Shown here: positions 14,154 to 22,834 of the stretch, in pieces
Layout of the letters: every line of letters starts with the position of its first letter
Numbering within the stretch: the first letter of the stretch is position 1
DNA from: an uncultured Lachnospira sp.
GTDB taxonomy: Bacteria; Bacillota; Clostridia; Lachnospirales; Lachnospiraceae
Length of the DNA: 39,749 nucleotides
Direction: 5' to 3'
NCBI GenBank assembly: GCA_946186125.1
Contig: CAMHLZ010000031.1
Coordinates: 1-39,749, forward strand
The notes under the pieces: model-generated
Told to the model about the DNA's origin: nothing
The model's input: only the letters and a program-made list of their open reading frames with translations
The model's database searches: none
Position numbers and translations under genes: made by a program

Positions 14154-15017
14154 TAATAATTCTTTCAATTCTTCTATCTCAAACCCGTAATCTCTATTGC
14201 AGAAATTACAATGCATTTCTATCTTTTTTCCATCATTTATCATATCCTTAAGTTCTTTCTTTCCAAGGCTTATAAGTGCTTTCGTCACCCTTTCCCTGCT
14301 ACAGTTACATCTGTATGCCGTTGGTATGGTATCGTTTATCTTGAGTCCAAGCTCACCTGTCACTTCCTGAAGTATATCTTCCGGCGTCATCCCACGTTCC
14401 ATTAAATTAGTCACTGAATCAAGTTTTTCTATCTTCTTCTCTAAAAAATTTATTACTTCTTCTGATGCAAACGGCATAAGCTGTAATATAAAACCACCCG
14501 CCTGCTTTACTGTATTATCTTTTTCCATCAACACACCAAGTGCAACCGCTGAAGGAATCTGTTCAGAAGATGCAAAGTAGTAGGTAAGATCCTCTGCCAC
14601 CTCACTGGTTGTTAAACTCACCTGACTTGAATATGGCTCTTTCATTCCTAAATCTTTTATAACAGTCATGGTTCCATATCCTATGGCACCGCCTACATCA
14701 AGTTTTCCCAGATAATTAGGCGGTATTACTATCTCTGGGTTTCCGACATAGCCTTTTACATTTGCATTTGAGTCAGCGGTAACTGTTATTCCGTTAATAG
14801 GGCCGTCACCCTTCATCATAACTGTAAGTATATCTTTCTCGCCCTTCATCATGCTTCCCATCATTGCCGCACCTGAAAGTAATCTTCCAAAAGCCGCTGT
14901 AGCTACCGGACTTGTGTTATGAATCTGTCTGGCTTTTTCTACTATCGAGGTTGAATGTATTGCATACGCTCTTATCTGTTCATCGGCTGCCGTTGCTCTT
15001 ACTATATAATCTTTCAT
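14151..15017 (-). CDS. hslO: Redox-regulated chaperone Hsp33
   Basis: The 288-residue protein matches Hsp33: the start MKDYIVRATAADEQIRAYAI, the core with GRLLSGAAMMGSMMKG, and the zinc-binding redox switch near the C terminus (CNCSRERV...CNFC, about 237-272). Hsp33 is a cytoplasmic holdase switched on when oxidation releases zinc and forms disulfides. All four cysteines are present. The Met at 15017 is the family start; it lies inside the 3' end of the upstream methyltransferase gene, which overlaps it by 38 bases, so the two are translationally linked. The gene ends in a terminator hairpin. Confidence 0.95.
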   Translation of the reverse strand: MKDYIVRATAADEQIRAYAIHSTSIVEKARQIHNTSPVATAAFGRLLSGAAMMGSMMKGEKDILTVMMKGDGPINGITVTADSNANVKGYVGNPEIVIPPNYLGKLDVGGAIGYGTMTVIKDLGMKEPYSSQVSLTTSEVAEDLTYYFASSEQIPSAVALGVLMEKDNTVKQAGGFILQLMPFASEEVINFLEKKIEKLDSVTNLMERGMTPEDILQEVTGELGLKINDTIPTAYRCNCSRERVTKALISLGKKELKDMINDGKKIEMHCNFCNRDYGFEIEELKELL

Positions 15018-15780
15018 CTTTATAAATACCTGCTTTCTTAATTTCTTTTGCCATGATATACATGCGTTCCGTTTCATGTGTTATTTCATTATCGTTAAAA
15101 GCTTCTACTGCTCCTATAAATTGCATGCCCGCCTGCTCAATCAATTCTTTAATCTCACTTACCGTATATCCTTTTTGATAATGTGTCTCTTCGTATCTGT
15201 CATATTTTCCATCAGAATCTTCAATGTATAATGTTATATCATACTCATTAATATTCTCACTTTCGTCGAACCAGTTCTCCCAAATAAAACTTCCGTTATC
15301 CCTGTTTTCTGCGATTATGCCGTCTCCCATTCTTTTATATTTGTCGATTGTATTCATGTCAAATATAAACATTCCGCCTATATCAAGATAGTTATTCACC
15401 AGTTTGAATACTTTCAGAAGTTCCTCCTTATCGGTAATATAATTTAATGAATCACATACACTGACAACGGCACGAACAGTACCATATAATTCAAATTCCC
15501 GCATATCCTGGTTAAGATAAAGAATATCATGTCCGGATTCATCTCTTTTTTCAATCGCAATTCCTAACATCTCTTCTGAATTATCTATTCCTATCATGTC
15601 GTATCCCGCTTCTGACAGTAATTCGGTCATACTTCCTGTTCCGCAGCCAAGTTCTAATATTATTCCATCTTCTATTCCTGCTTCTTTTAATTTGCCAATC
15701 AGATATCTGCTCCACTCTTCGTATGGCACATTATCCATAAACATATCATATACCGAAGCAAATTCATTATATGAATCCAT
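14980..15780 (-). CDS. Class I SAM-dependent methyltransferase
   Basis: This 266-residue protein has a Rossmann SAM-binding domain: motif I ILELGCGTGSMTELL (about 41-55), acidic loop MIGIDNSEEML, motif II/III LNQDMREFEL and VVSVCDSLNYI. A second strand-rich half (FIWENWFDE...YEETHYQKGYT) places it with the YqeM/BioC-like small-molecule methyltransferases of Firmicutes. The substrate is unknown. It overlaps the hslO start, giving a two-gene operon with a promoter at 15824-15852. The last 20 residues (GIYKDERLYSKSNGSR) are read in the overlap with hslO and may be a recent extension of the reading frame. Confidence 0.85.
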   Translation of the reverse strand: MDSYNEFASVYDMFMDNVPYEEWSRYLIGKLKEAGIEDGIILELGCGTGSMTELLSEAGYDMIGIDNSEEMLGIAIEKRDESGHDILYLNQDMREFELYGTVRAVVSVCDSLNYITDKEELLKVFKLVNNYLDIGGMFIFDMNTIDKYKRMGDGIIAENRDNGSFIWENWFDESENINEYDITLYIEDSDGKYDRYEETHYQKGYTVSEIKELIEQAGMQFIGAVEAFNDNEITHETERMYIMAKEIKKAGIYKDERLYSKSNGSR

Positions 15781-15823
15781 TAATATTTCCTTTCGTTTCT
15801 ATATTTATCTTAAAACCATTGTT

Positions 15824-15852
15824 ATAGTATCAGTTTTTAATATGAAATGCAA
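15824..15852 (-). promoter_or_regulatory. Promoter of the methyltransferase-hslO operon
   Basis: On the minus strand TTGCAT (15847-15852) and TACTAT (15824-15829) are 17 bases apart. Confidence 0.55.
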
Positions 15853-15854
15853 GG

Positions 15855-15883
15855 TTGATTATTCTTAGTTTTTAAATTATACT
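15855..15883 (+). promoter_or_regulatory. Promoter of the membrane-protein gene at 15917
   Basis: TTGATT (15855-15860) and TATACT (15878-15883) are 17 bases apart. It leaves only about 30 bases to the proposed TTG start. It is divergent from, and three bases clear of, the methyltransferase promoter. Confidence 0.6.
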
Positions 15884-15916
15884 ATAGTGGTCAGATATTT
15901 GAATAGGAGTAAAAAA

Positions 15917-16879
15917 TTGAAAACAAATTATATTTATTCACAAATAAGAAAAATTAGTTTTGTTAATCTTATCGTTCCGTTACTGGTATCGGTGGTTCTG
16001 ATTATTATTTTTTTCCGTGTACCTTTCAGGGAGATTATTGCACCTAATCAACTCTATACGGCTGAAGATATTGATTCTGTGTATGCTTCTGACGTGCGGT
16101 ATATTAATATTTCGTTTGATTCTTTGTATTATACCGGTTACGATTATATAAAAAACGGGCACATAATTGGATATTACTATTACTGTCTTAATGATAACAC
16201 ATGTACTTTTGTTCTGGTTAATTCAGAAAAGATTAAGACACCAAAAGATGTTATTAAAGGTTATTCTATGAAAGCTTCTCTGGAGAAACAGAATAACCTT
16301 ATTAAACAAATGATATCTGATTTTTCAAAAGACCTTAACTGGACGGCAGACGGTATGCTTTCCGTAAGTTCTGTCTGCTACATTAACGAACTTGGATATA
16401 AAACTTACCTGTTTTTGTTTCTTGGAATATTTATGTTAGTATTGTCAATACTGCTTATTCGCTATATTGTTTCGAATATTATGTATATGATATTACCGGG
16501 TCTGTTTCCTGCATGCAGCAAATTCAAAAGAATCAATGGCGATTTAAAATCACTTATGCGTGTAAATGCTGAATTGAATAATCCGGATTATATACTGTGC
16601 AGAATGAAAAATATGATTTTTACAAAACATTATTTTATTTTTATGAATTATGCTAACCTTGATATAATCCCTTTGGACAAAATTGATGAGATACATTATT
16701 ATACTCTGTTTCATAAGTATATTTATTCAATTCATTTTCATTGTGCCAATAAAACAAAGATACACCTGCCTTATATCCGCAGGAAAAATTTTAATGACTT
16801 TTTAGAATACATGGATTCCATCGGATTAACAGTAAGCAAATCAAGTGCTCACTCTAAAAAATCAAATAATACTGCCTAA
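15917..16879 (+). CDS. Two-pass membrane protein of unknown function (possibly DUF6709-like)
   Basis: The 320-residue protein has membrane segments at about 16-34 and 163-183. Between them is an extracytoplasmic region with YINISFDSLYYTGYDYIKNG and a Tyr-rich strand (GYYYYC), and the C-terminal half is cytoplasmic. The layout and the YYTGYDY motif resemble a family of Lachnospiraceae membrane proteins I tentatively know as DUF6709. I place the start at the TTG at 15917, because AGGAG lies seven bases upstream; the GTG ten codons earlier has no ribosome site and sits on the promoter. The function is unknown. It is a single-gene unit with its own promoter and a terminator shared with the SEC-C gene. 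Confidence 0.6.
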   Translation: MKTNYIYSQIRKISFVNLIVPLLVSVVLIIIFFRVPFREIIAPNQLYTAEDIDSVYASDVRYINISFDSLYYTGYDYIKNGHIIGYYYYCLNDNTCTFVLVNSEKIKTPKDVIKGYSMKASLEKQNNLIKQMISDFSKDLNWTADGMLSVSSVCYINELGYKTYLFLFLGIFMLVLSILLIRYIVSNIMYMILPGLFPACSKFKRINGDLKSLMRVNAELNNPDYILCRMKNMIFTKHYFIFMNYANLDIIPLDKIDEIHYYTLFHKYIYSIHFHCANKTKIHLPYIRRKNFNDFLEYMDSIGLTVSKSSAHSKKSNNTA

Positions 16880-16913
16880 AAAAGAGTTCGCACAAATGCG
16901 AACTCTTTTTTTA
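16880..16913. terminator. Bidirectional intrinsic terminator
   Basis: A 12-bp A/T-flanked stem (AAAGAGTTCGCA pairing across a four-base loop) is bordered by A and T runs, so it works for both converging genes. It overlaps the SEC-C stop codon. Confidence 0.9.
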
Positions 16914-17429
16914 TCTTCCACAACAATGTTTGTATTTTTTACCGCTTCCACACGGACACGGATCATTTCTTCCAACTTTTGCACCCTTAACAACTGTATG
17001 AGAGTTTTTCTGCTCCTTATACAATTCTTTTCTTCTCTCTTTGGTAAGAAGGTCGTCCCACTGTGGTAATGTGTATAACCACTCTGCTTTTGCCTCTACC
17101 ATATTCTTGTATAAAAGTTCTTTGTCAAAGTGAAGACTAACATTCGTATCCTCCGTCATAGAGTCTATCGGATTTTCTTCAACCAGACTGTCATTAATTC
17201 CATCTAAGAATCCTACCATAATAAGTAACTCTGTATGATATTTTTCAGCTAATTCTTTTACTGTTCCACTGACAACTTCATCCGGATTAGCTAATATTTT
17301 TTCATATATTCCTTTTTCGATATTAAAATAATTAGCCCAGAAACGATTACTCTCCTGCTGACTTTTCTCAGCTGAATAAGCAATACCACGCCATGTCTCC
17401 AATAAAGTTAATTCCTGATTCTCTGCCAT
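16911..17429 (-). CDS. SEC-C metal-binding motif protein
   Basis: The 172-residue cytoplasmic protein has a helical N-terminal region (about 1-140) and a C-terminal zinc-binding SEC-C motif ([18 protein letters not shown], about 153-170), the same as the tail of SecA. Stand-alone SEC-C proteins are common; some are thought to link to SecA or ribosomes, but this one has no known role. It starts at an ATG after AAGGAAGG and has a promoter with TTGAAA (17495-17500) and TATACT (17472-17477), 17 bases apart. It is convergent with the membrane-protein gene. Confidence 0.85.
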   Translation of the reverse strand: MAENQELTLLETWRGIAYSAEKSQQESNRFWANYFNIEKGIYEKILANPDEVVSGTVKELAEKYHTELLIMVGFLDGINDSLVEENPIDSMTEDTNVSLHFDKELLYKNMVEAKAEWLYTLPQWDDLLTKERRKELYKEQKNSHTVVKGAKVGRNDPCPCGSGKKYKHCCGR

Positions 17430-17471
17430 TTTTCTATCCTTCCTTTGTTGTATAGTTTTATAACTACAGAC

Positions 17472-17500
17472 AGTATATACTATTTCAATGAATATTTCAA
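17472..17500 (-). promoter_or_regulatory. Promoter of the SEC-C gene
   Basis: TTGAAA (17495-17500) and TATACT (17472-17477) are 17 bases apart on the minus strand. The -35 box falls just before the stop codon of the EAL gene. Confidence 0.55.
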
Positions 17501-17501
17501 A

Positions 17502-19406
17502 CTATTTCTTAAGAAATTCTATGTATGCATTTTCGCTTATCGGTCTTGAATAGTAAAATCCCTGTAAAAAATCACAGCCTATATTTATCAGGGTTTCGGC
17601 CATCTCTTTTGTTTCCACACCTTCTGCCACAATTTCAAGTTCAAGACTCTTCATCATAGCCACGGTATATTTTAATATCTTAAATGCTTTTTCATCACTC
17701 ATGGCTGACCATACAATGCTTTTGTCTATCTTTACCATCTTAAAAGGCAGCTCTATAAGATAATCCGATGTCGAGAAACCGGTTCCATAATCGTCCATCG
17801 AAAATTGGATTCCCTTAGACAGCAATTTGTTCATATTCGAGATTAACATCTCATTGTTCACAAAGTCAGCTGTCTCTGTTATTTCAAGATTAAATGCCGA
17901 GTATGGCAGGTTGTATTTATCGATTATGCTAATCAGCTTTTCTGCAAGGTTTGCCTGCATACACTGGACAACTGATAAATTAACCTCTATGTATTCTATA
18001 CCGTGTTTTTCTGCACTTCCCGATGCTAAAAATTTACATACCTTTTCAAATACAATTTCTCCTAACTTTAGTATTTTACCGTTTTTCTCAGCTATAGGGA
18101 TGAATTCCTCAGGACTTATAAATCCTAAATCACTGTCAATTAGTCTTACTAATGCTTCTGCCGATGAGAATTTTCCCGTCTTAACATTTTTTATTGGCTG
18201 ATAATGAACGGTAAATCCATCGTTAGTTATAGCCTGGCTTATAAGGTGGGATATTGCAAGCTGTCTTTGCTTTTTCGTGAGAAAATCTCTTCCTATACAC
18301 AATGTACCTTCGTTCATAAGGTCTCTACTTTCTGTAAATGCATAATCTATAACACTTGCCAGTTCATTGGAAGATAACACGGCATCCGGATAATTAACAT
18401 AGCATATTAACGGAAGCATTGTCATATTAATCTCCGAAACGGAAATCTGCCCTGCAAATTCTTCCCATAATTCTTCCGTAATCATTATTACGTCATCATG
18501 ATATGTGATAATTCCAAATCGTACATCACCTAAATAAAATAATCTCTTTTTACGGCATCTTTCACTTAATCTGCCAGCAATATGTATAACCAACTCCTCC
18601 ACATTTTCATTACCAAATGAATCTTTAATGTATTTAAATCCGTCAATCTCTACTATTATACTTGTAAATTTTTTTCTGTTGCTAATGGCAATATCAACTG
18701 TTGAATAAAATGATTTGGCGTTACTCATTCCTGTAACCGGATCCTTATATATTTCAGGATTTTGTATCGATAAGAATACCAGAAGCAACGATACGGTACT
18801 GGCATAATTTGTCAGAAGAATGTTATCTATGTACATCTGTATAACAACGCACACAAAGACAAAGCAGATAAATGAATATACCGCTATTCTTTGTGACCTT
18901 ATGAGGCGGTATCTGTTCTTGATTGTTATTATAAGACACGCCATAAATGTCATATATGCTATAAAATACAGCAATGCGACTATCGGTCCTCTTGTATATA
19001 CACCATCTTCAAAATAAAATACAGCTTTGGTCATGCCCGTTGTGAAAATTATAACGGTATAAAATATAACAACACAATAAAACCAGATTTTTTCTATCTT
19101 TCTGGTATCCCTGCCGTTTAATAACGATAAAATATACATATATAACAAAGGCGATATTAAATTTTCGCTATAATAATATATCATTGAAAATAAATAGCCG
19201 GCCCATACCGGAATTTTCCCTTGTTCAACAGGAACATACGTATAAACCGTGACCAAATCAAATACTGTTGCAACAAGATTAAATATCAGCATAAGCAAAA
19301 AATAAACCGATGATTTATCTTTCTGTCTGAACAGTTTATTCGTATATCCAAAAATAATTATTTCCATTATAATGGCTGCTATGTCATAATGTGTAACCCA
19401 CTGCAT
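17502..19406 (-). CDS. Membrane GGDEF-EAL protein, predicted c-di-GMP phosphodiesterase
   Basis: This 634-residue protein has an N-terminal membrane region with about seven or eight segments (1-215), a GGDEF-like domain (about 220-370) and an EAL domain (385-634). The GGDEF signature is replaced by LGDVRF, so cyclase activity is unlikely. The EAL residues are all present: EALVRL, the Asn of VNLS, EITE, MDDYGTG, VKIDK, AEGVE and LQGFYYSRP. It should therefore hydrolyse c-di-GMP, with the membrane part as sensor. The start at 19406 has GGTGA six bases upstream. It begins 15 bases after the [FeFe] hydrogenase stop, so hydrogen metabolism and c-di-GMP turnover look co-transcribed. Confidence 0.9.
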   Translation of the reverse strand: MQWVTHYDIAAIIMEIIIFGYTNKLFRQKDKSSVYFLLMLIFNLVATVFDLVTVYTYVPVEQGKIPVWAGYLFSMIYYYSENLISPLLYMYILSLLNGRDTRKIEKIWFYCVVIFYTVIIFTTGMTKAVFYFEDGVYTRGPIVALLYFIAYMTFMACLIITIKNRYRLIRSQRIAVYSFICFVFVCVVIQMYIDNILLTNYASTVSLLLVFLSIQNPEIYKDPVTGMSNAKSFYSTVDIAISNRKKFTSIIVEIDGFKYIKDSFGNENVEELVIHIAGRLSERCRKKRLFYLGDVRFGIITYHDDVIMITEELWEEFAGQISVSEINMTMLPLICYVNYPDAVLSSNELASVIDYAFTESRDLMNEGTLCIGRDFLTKKQRQLAISHLISQAITNDGFTVHYQPIKNVKTGKFSSAEALVRLIDSDLGFISPEEFIPIAEKNGKILKLGEIVFEKVCKFLASGSAEKHGIEYIEVNLSVVQCMQANLAEKLISIIDKYNLPYSAFNLEITETADFVNNEMLISNMNKLLSKGIQFSMDDYGTGFSTSDYLIELPFKMVKIDKSIVWSAMSDEKAFKILKYTVAMMKSLELEIVAEGVETKEMAETLINIGCDFLQGFYYSRPISENAYIEFLKK

Positions 19407-19421
19407 TTTATTCACCAAGCC

Positions 19422-20873
19422 TTATTTTCTGTTCATATCTACTGAGTTGTAATCATAATTTTCCAGATTCTCGTTAATTTTTCTGTCGTCCGCATTTGCT
19501 AAGAGTGTTTGTCTGGCTTTTTTTGACTCGTTTTCTCCTTTATGTGAACTTGGTCCTCCTACACATCCTCCTTCACATATCATTCCTTCTATAAAATCTT
19601 CGTCTATTCTTCCAAGTTTCATAAGCATTAAGGCTTTTTTACACTCAACCGCACCTGCGCATTTCATGACATTTATATCGGCGTTTTCTCCTGATTCTTT
19701 TAGGCTTTCTATAACTGCTTCTGTTACTCCTCCGGCATTAGCAAATTTCTTACCATATACGCTTGATTGTTGTAATTCTTCCGGAACAGGTTCAAGATTT
19801 ACTTCTTTTGCTTTCATTATTGCCCTGATTTCTCCAAAAGTCAGTGCCAAATCAGCATTGTCTTTAATATTATGATCATGAGCTTCGCTTTTTTTCGCAA
19901 TACACGGACCTATAAATACTGTTACGGTTTCCGGGTCTTTTGTTTTAATCAATCTCGAAACGGCGCACATTGGTGATATTGTATTTGACATATTTTCCTT
20001 TAACTCTGGAAAATGTTTTTCTATCATATTTACAAAAGCCGGACAGCATGAAGTTGTCATCTTCTTACCTTCTTTATATGCTTCTGCCCATTCTTTAGCC
20101 TCTGCACATGCAGTCATATCTCCTCCAAGTCCGACTTCAAACATGTCGTCAAATCCGACTTTTTTAAGAGCAGCACTCCAGCTTGCCATCGTAATATCAT
20201 TGCCAAACTGTCCCTCGCTTGCAGGTGCAAGCATCGCAACGACTTTTTTATCAGATTTTATGGCATTTATGACATCAACTATATCAGATTTTGATGCTAT
20301 TGCTCCAAACGGACACGAATGAATACATTTTCCACATCTGATACATTTATCCATATCTATTTTACATATCATGTTTTCATCCATGGTAATTGCATCAACC
20401 GGACAGCTTTTTTTACAAGGTCGTACTAAATCTGCAATTGCGTTATAAGGACATGCTTTTGCGCATGCACCACATTCTTTACACTTTGCAGGATCTATAT
20501 ACGACCTGTCTCTGCCCATCGATATGGCACCAAATTTACACGCATGCTGACAGGCTTTTCCCATACATTTTCTACAATTGTCCGTTACTACATATCTCGA
20601 TATTGGACATCCCTGGCATGCTGCCGTAATCATCTGTACTATGTTATCATCTTTTGTTCCATCAGGACATTTTCCTGATGCAAGATTGATTCTCTGTCTT
20701 ATTATTTCTCTTTCTTTATATATACAACATCTGAATATTGCATGTGGTCCTGGTATAATTTTGTATGGTAATTGTTCTTTTTTTTCTTCTAATTCTCCCG
20801 CAAATGCCAGTCTGGCCACCTGATATAATACTTCATGTTTTATTTTTAAAATTGTTGCATCATTTGTTATCAT
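19422..20873 (-). CDS. [FeFe] hydrogenase, group B type
   Basis: The 483-residue protein has N-terminal iron-sulfur clusters (several CxxCxxC and CxxxCP motifs, about 90-190) and an H-cluster domain with L1 TSCCPAFV (274-281), L2 FIGPCIAKKSE (320-330) and L3 EGMICEGGCVGGP (429-441). These signatures, which differ from the TSCCPxW and MPCxxKK of group A, match the group B hydrogenases of Clostridia; their direction in vivo is not settled, and proton reduction or sensing are both possible. The start at 20873 has AGGGTGGTG upstream; a Met 17 codons earlier falls inside the terminator hairpin. The terminator of the butyrate operon ends only 17 bases before the start codon, so there is no room for a separate promoter. 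Confidence 0.9.
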   Translation of the reverse strand: MITNDATILKIKHEVLYQVARLAFAGELEEKKEQLPYKIIPGPHAIFRCCIYKEREIIRQRINLASGKCPDGTKDDNIVQMITAACQGCPISRYVVTDNCRKCMGKACQHACKFGAISMGRDRSYIDPAKCKECGACAKACPYNAIADLVRPCKKSCPVDAITMDENMICKIDMDKCIRCGKCIHSCPFGAIASKSDIVDVINAIKSDKKVVAMLAPASEGQFGNDITMASWSAALKKVGFDDMFEVGLGGDMTACAEAKEWAEAYKEGKKMTTSCCPAFVNMIEKHFPELKENMSNTISPMCAVSRLIKTKDPETVTVFIGPCIAKKSEAHDHNIKDNADLALTFGEIRAIMKAKEVNLEPVPEELQQSSVYGKKFANAGGVTEAVIESLKESGENADINVMKCAGAVECKKALMLMKLGRIDEDFIEGMICEGGCVGGPSSHKGENESKKARQTLLANADDRKINENLENYDYNSVDMNRK

Positions 20874-20890
20874 AACAACACCACCCTTGT

Positions 20891-20923
20891 AAAAAAATGG
20901 CGACCACCTTTCGATGACCGCCA
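20891..20923 (-). terminator. Strong intrinsic terminator/attenuator between etfA and the hydrogenase
   Basis: On the minus strand an 11-bp stem, fully paired with three G-U pairs and capped by a GAAA tetraloop (20898-20923), is followed by seven T (20891-20897). The hydrogenase ribosome site starts directly after the T-tract. Confidence 0.9.
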
Positions 20924-20937
20924 CTTTGCGACTATAA

Positions 20938-21978
20938 TTATTTCTTTGCTGCTGCTTTTATCTGCTCTGTCAAAAGCGGAACAATCTTATTCAAATCTCC
21001 TACGATACCATAATCAGCTACGTCAAAAATCGGAGCTGTATCATCTTTATTGATAGCAATAATGATATCTGATTCTTCCATACCTGCAGTATGCTGGATA
21101 GCACCTGAAATACCGATTGCAAAATATACCTGTGGACGAACAGTCTTTCCTGTCTGTCCTACCTGTAATTCCTTTGGCTTCCAGCCATTATCTACAACCG
21201 CACGCGAACAGCTTACTGTTCCTCCGATTGCTTCAGCAAGATCCTCTAATAATTTGAAGTTCTCAGCACTTCCAACACCTCTACCACCTGATACAAGAAT
21301 CTTTGCATCCATGATATCTACAACGTCTGTAACTTCTTTTACGATTTCTAATATTTCAACATATTTATCATTAGGTGTAAATCCAGGATTGTATTCGATA
21401 ACCTCTGCCTTAGCACCTTTCTTTGGCTCAATCTTCTGCATAACACCTGCACGTACTGTAGCCATCTGTGGACGGTTGTCAGGGCATGCAATTGTAGCTA
21501 TTGTGTTTCCACCAAATGCAGGACGAGTCATTAATAACTGATTATGCTTCTGCTCTTTTCCAGGGATTGGGTTGATTGGGAAATCTCCAATCTCAAGTAC
21601 TGTACAATCAGCTGTAAGACCTGTTGCAACTCTAGCTGAAACTCTAGGTCCTAAATCTCTACCGATTGCTGTAGCACCTACAAGCATAATCTCAGGCTTG
21701 TACTCATTTATAACAGATGCAAGAGCGTGTGTATATGGCTCTGTTCTGTAATCCTTTAACTCAGGATCATCTACAACGATAACTCTGTCTGCACCATATT
21801 CAGCTAACTGATCTGTAAGACCTTTTACATCTGAACCGATTAATACTGCTGTAACCTGTGTATCTAATTTGCCTGCTAACTCAGTTGCTTTTCCAAGTAA
21901 CTCGAAAGCAATGCTGCTGATTTCGTTATCAACCTGCTGAGCATAGACAAATACACCTTTATATTCTTCTAAATTCAT
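20938..21978 (-). CDS. etfA: Electron transfer flavoprotein subunit alpha
   Basis: The 346-residue protein has the ETF alpha fold; the C-terminal FAD domain shows KILVSGGRGVGSAENF, GWKPKELQVGQTGK and VYFAIGISGAIQHTAGM. With EtfB it carries electrons to butyryl-CoA dehydrogenase, and in Clostridia the Bcd-Etf complex bifurcates electrons from NADH to crotonyl-CoA and ferredoxin. It is in the cytoplasm. The start at 21978 has GGTGA upstream. The gene is last of the thl-crt-hbd-bcd-etfB-etfA run and is followed by a strong terminator. Confidence 0.96.
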   Translation of the reverse strand: MNLEEYKGVFVYAQQVDNEISSIAFELLGKATELAGKLDTQVTAVLIGSDVKGLTDQLAEYGADRVIVVDDPELKDYRTEPYTHALASVINEYKPEIMLVGATAIGRDLGPRVSARVATGLTADCTVLEIGDFPINPIPGKEQKHNQLLMTRPAFGGNTIATIACPDNRPQMATVRAGVMQKIEPKKGAKAEVIEYNPGFTPNDKYVEILEIVKEVTDVVDIMDAKILVSGGRGVGSAENFKLLEDLAEAIGGTVSCSRAVVDNGWKPKELQVGQTGKTVRPQVYFAIGISGAIQHTAGMEESDIIIAINKDDTAPIFDVADYGIVGDLNKIVPLLTEQIKAAAKK

Positions 21979-22005
21979 TTTTGTCACCACTCTTCCTTTC
22001 CAAAT

Positions 22006-22791
22006 TTACACTATATGTTTCTCTAACAACTTGCTCATGATGTAGTTTGCTGCTTCATCTGACTCAAGTGTAACTTTTTCACCAGCACCTTTTCTAACTT
22101 TATCTGATGCTTTAGCGATTTTTGTAGGAGAACCTTTAAGACCAAGATTTGAGTCATCAACATCTTTTAGGTTATCTCTTCCCCAAACTGTAATCTCTGC
22201 ATCATATGCATCAAAGATTCCGCCCGGTGTCATATAACGTGGCTCATTTAACTCTGAAAGAGCTGTGATAAGGCAAGGCATTTTAGCCTTAACCATGTGA
22301 TATCTGTCTTCATACTGACGTTTTACTATTACGCTGTCGCCTTCAATTTTGATATCTTCTGCATATGAAATTACAGGGATTCCAAGATGTTCTGAAATCT
22401 GTGGTCCAACCTGGGCTGTATCTCCGTCGATAGCCTGACGTCCTGTAATGATTAAATCATATTCAAGATTTCTGATTGCACCTGCAATTGTAGTAGATGT
22501 AGCCCATGTATCTGCTCCACCTAAAACTCTGTCTGTTACAAGGATTCCATGGTCAGCACCCATAGCCATAGCTTCACGAAGCACTTCTTCTGCCTTTGGA
22601 AGTCCCATTGTTAAAACTGTAACATCTACATCATCATATTGATCTTTAATTCTAAGTGCTGCCTCAAGTCCGGCTTTATCATCCGGGTTCATGATTGTTA
22701 ACATTGCAGCTCTATCTAATGTTCCGTCCGGGTTGAATTTAACTCCACCCTTTGTATCAGGAACCTGTTTAATACAAACAACGATTTTCAC
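22006..22791 (-). CDS. etfB: Electron transfer flavoprotein subunit beta
   Basis: This 261-residue subunit starts MKIVVCIKQVPDTKGGVKF and has the family signature around ITGRQAIDGDTAQVGPQISE. The family binds FAD or AMP; in bifurcating Etf, EtfB carries the FAD where NADH is oxidised. The gene lies between bcd and etfA in the usual clostridial order and with short gaps. All of this supports a Bcd-EtfAB complex that lets the cell save energy through ferredoxin. Confidence 0.96.
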   Translation of the reverse strand: MKIVVCIKQVPDTKGGVKFNPDGTLDRAAMLTIMNPDDKAGLEAALRIKDQYDDVDVTVLTMGLPKAEEVLREAMAMGADHGILVTDRVLGGADTWATSTTIAGAIRNLEYDLIITGRQAIDGDTAQVGPQISEHLGIPVISYAEDIKIEGDSVIVKRQYEDRYHMVKAKMPCLITALSELNEPRYMTPGGIFDAYDAEITVWGRDNLKDVDDSNLGLKGSPTKIAKASDKVRKGAGEKVTLESDEAANYIMSKLLEKHIV

Positions 22792-22834
22792 TGTTATTCA
22801 CTCCTTATATATTCTAATTTTCTGAACTTTTATA

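Noticed and set aside
20874-20924. Longer N terminus of the hydrogenase starting at 20924
   Set aside because: Those 17 codons lie within the terminator hairpin and lack a ribosome site; the Met at 20873 has one.
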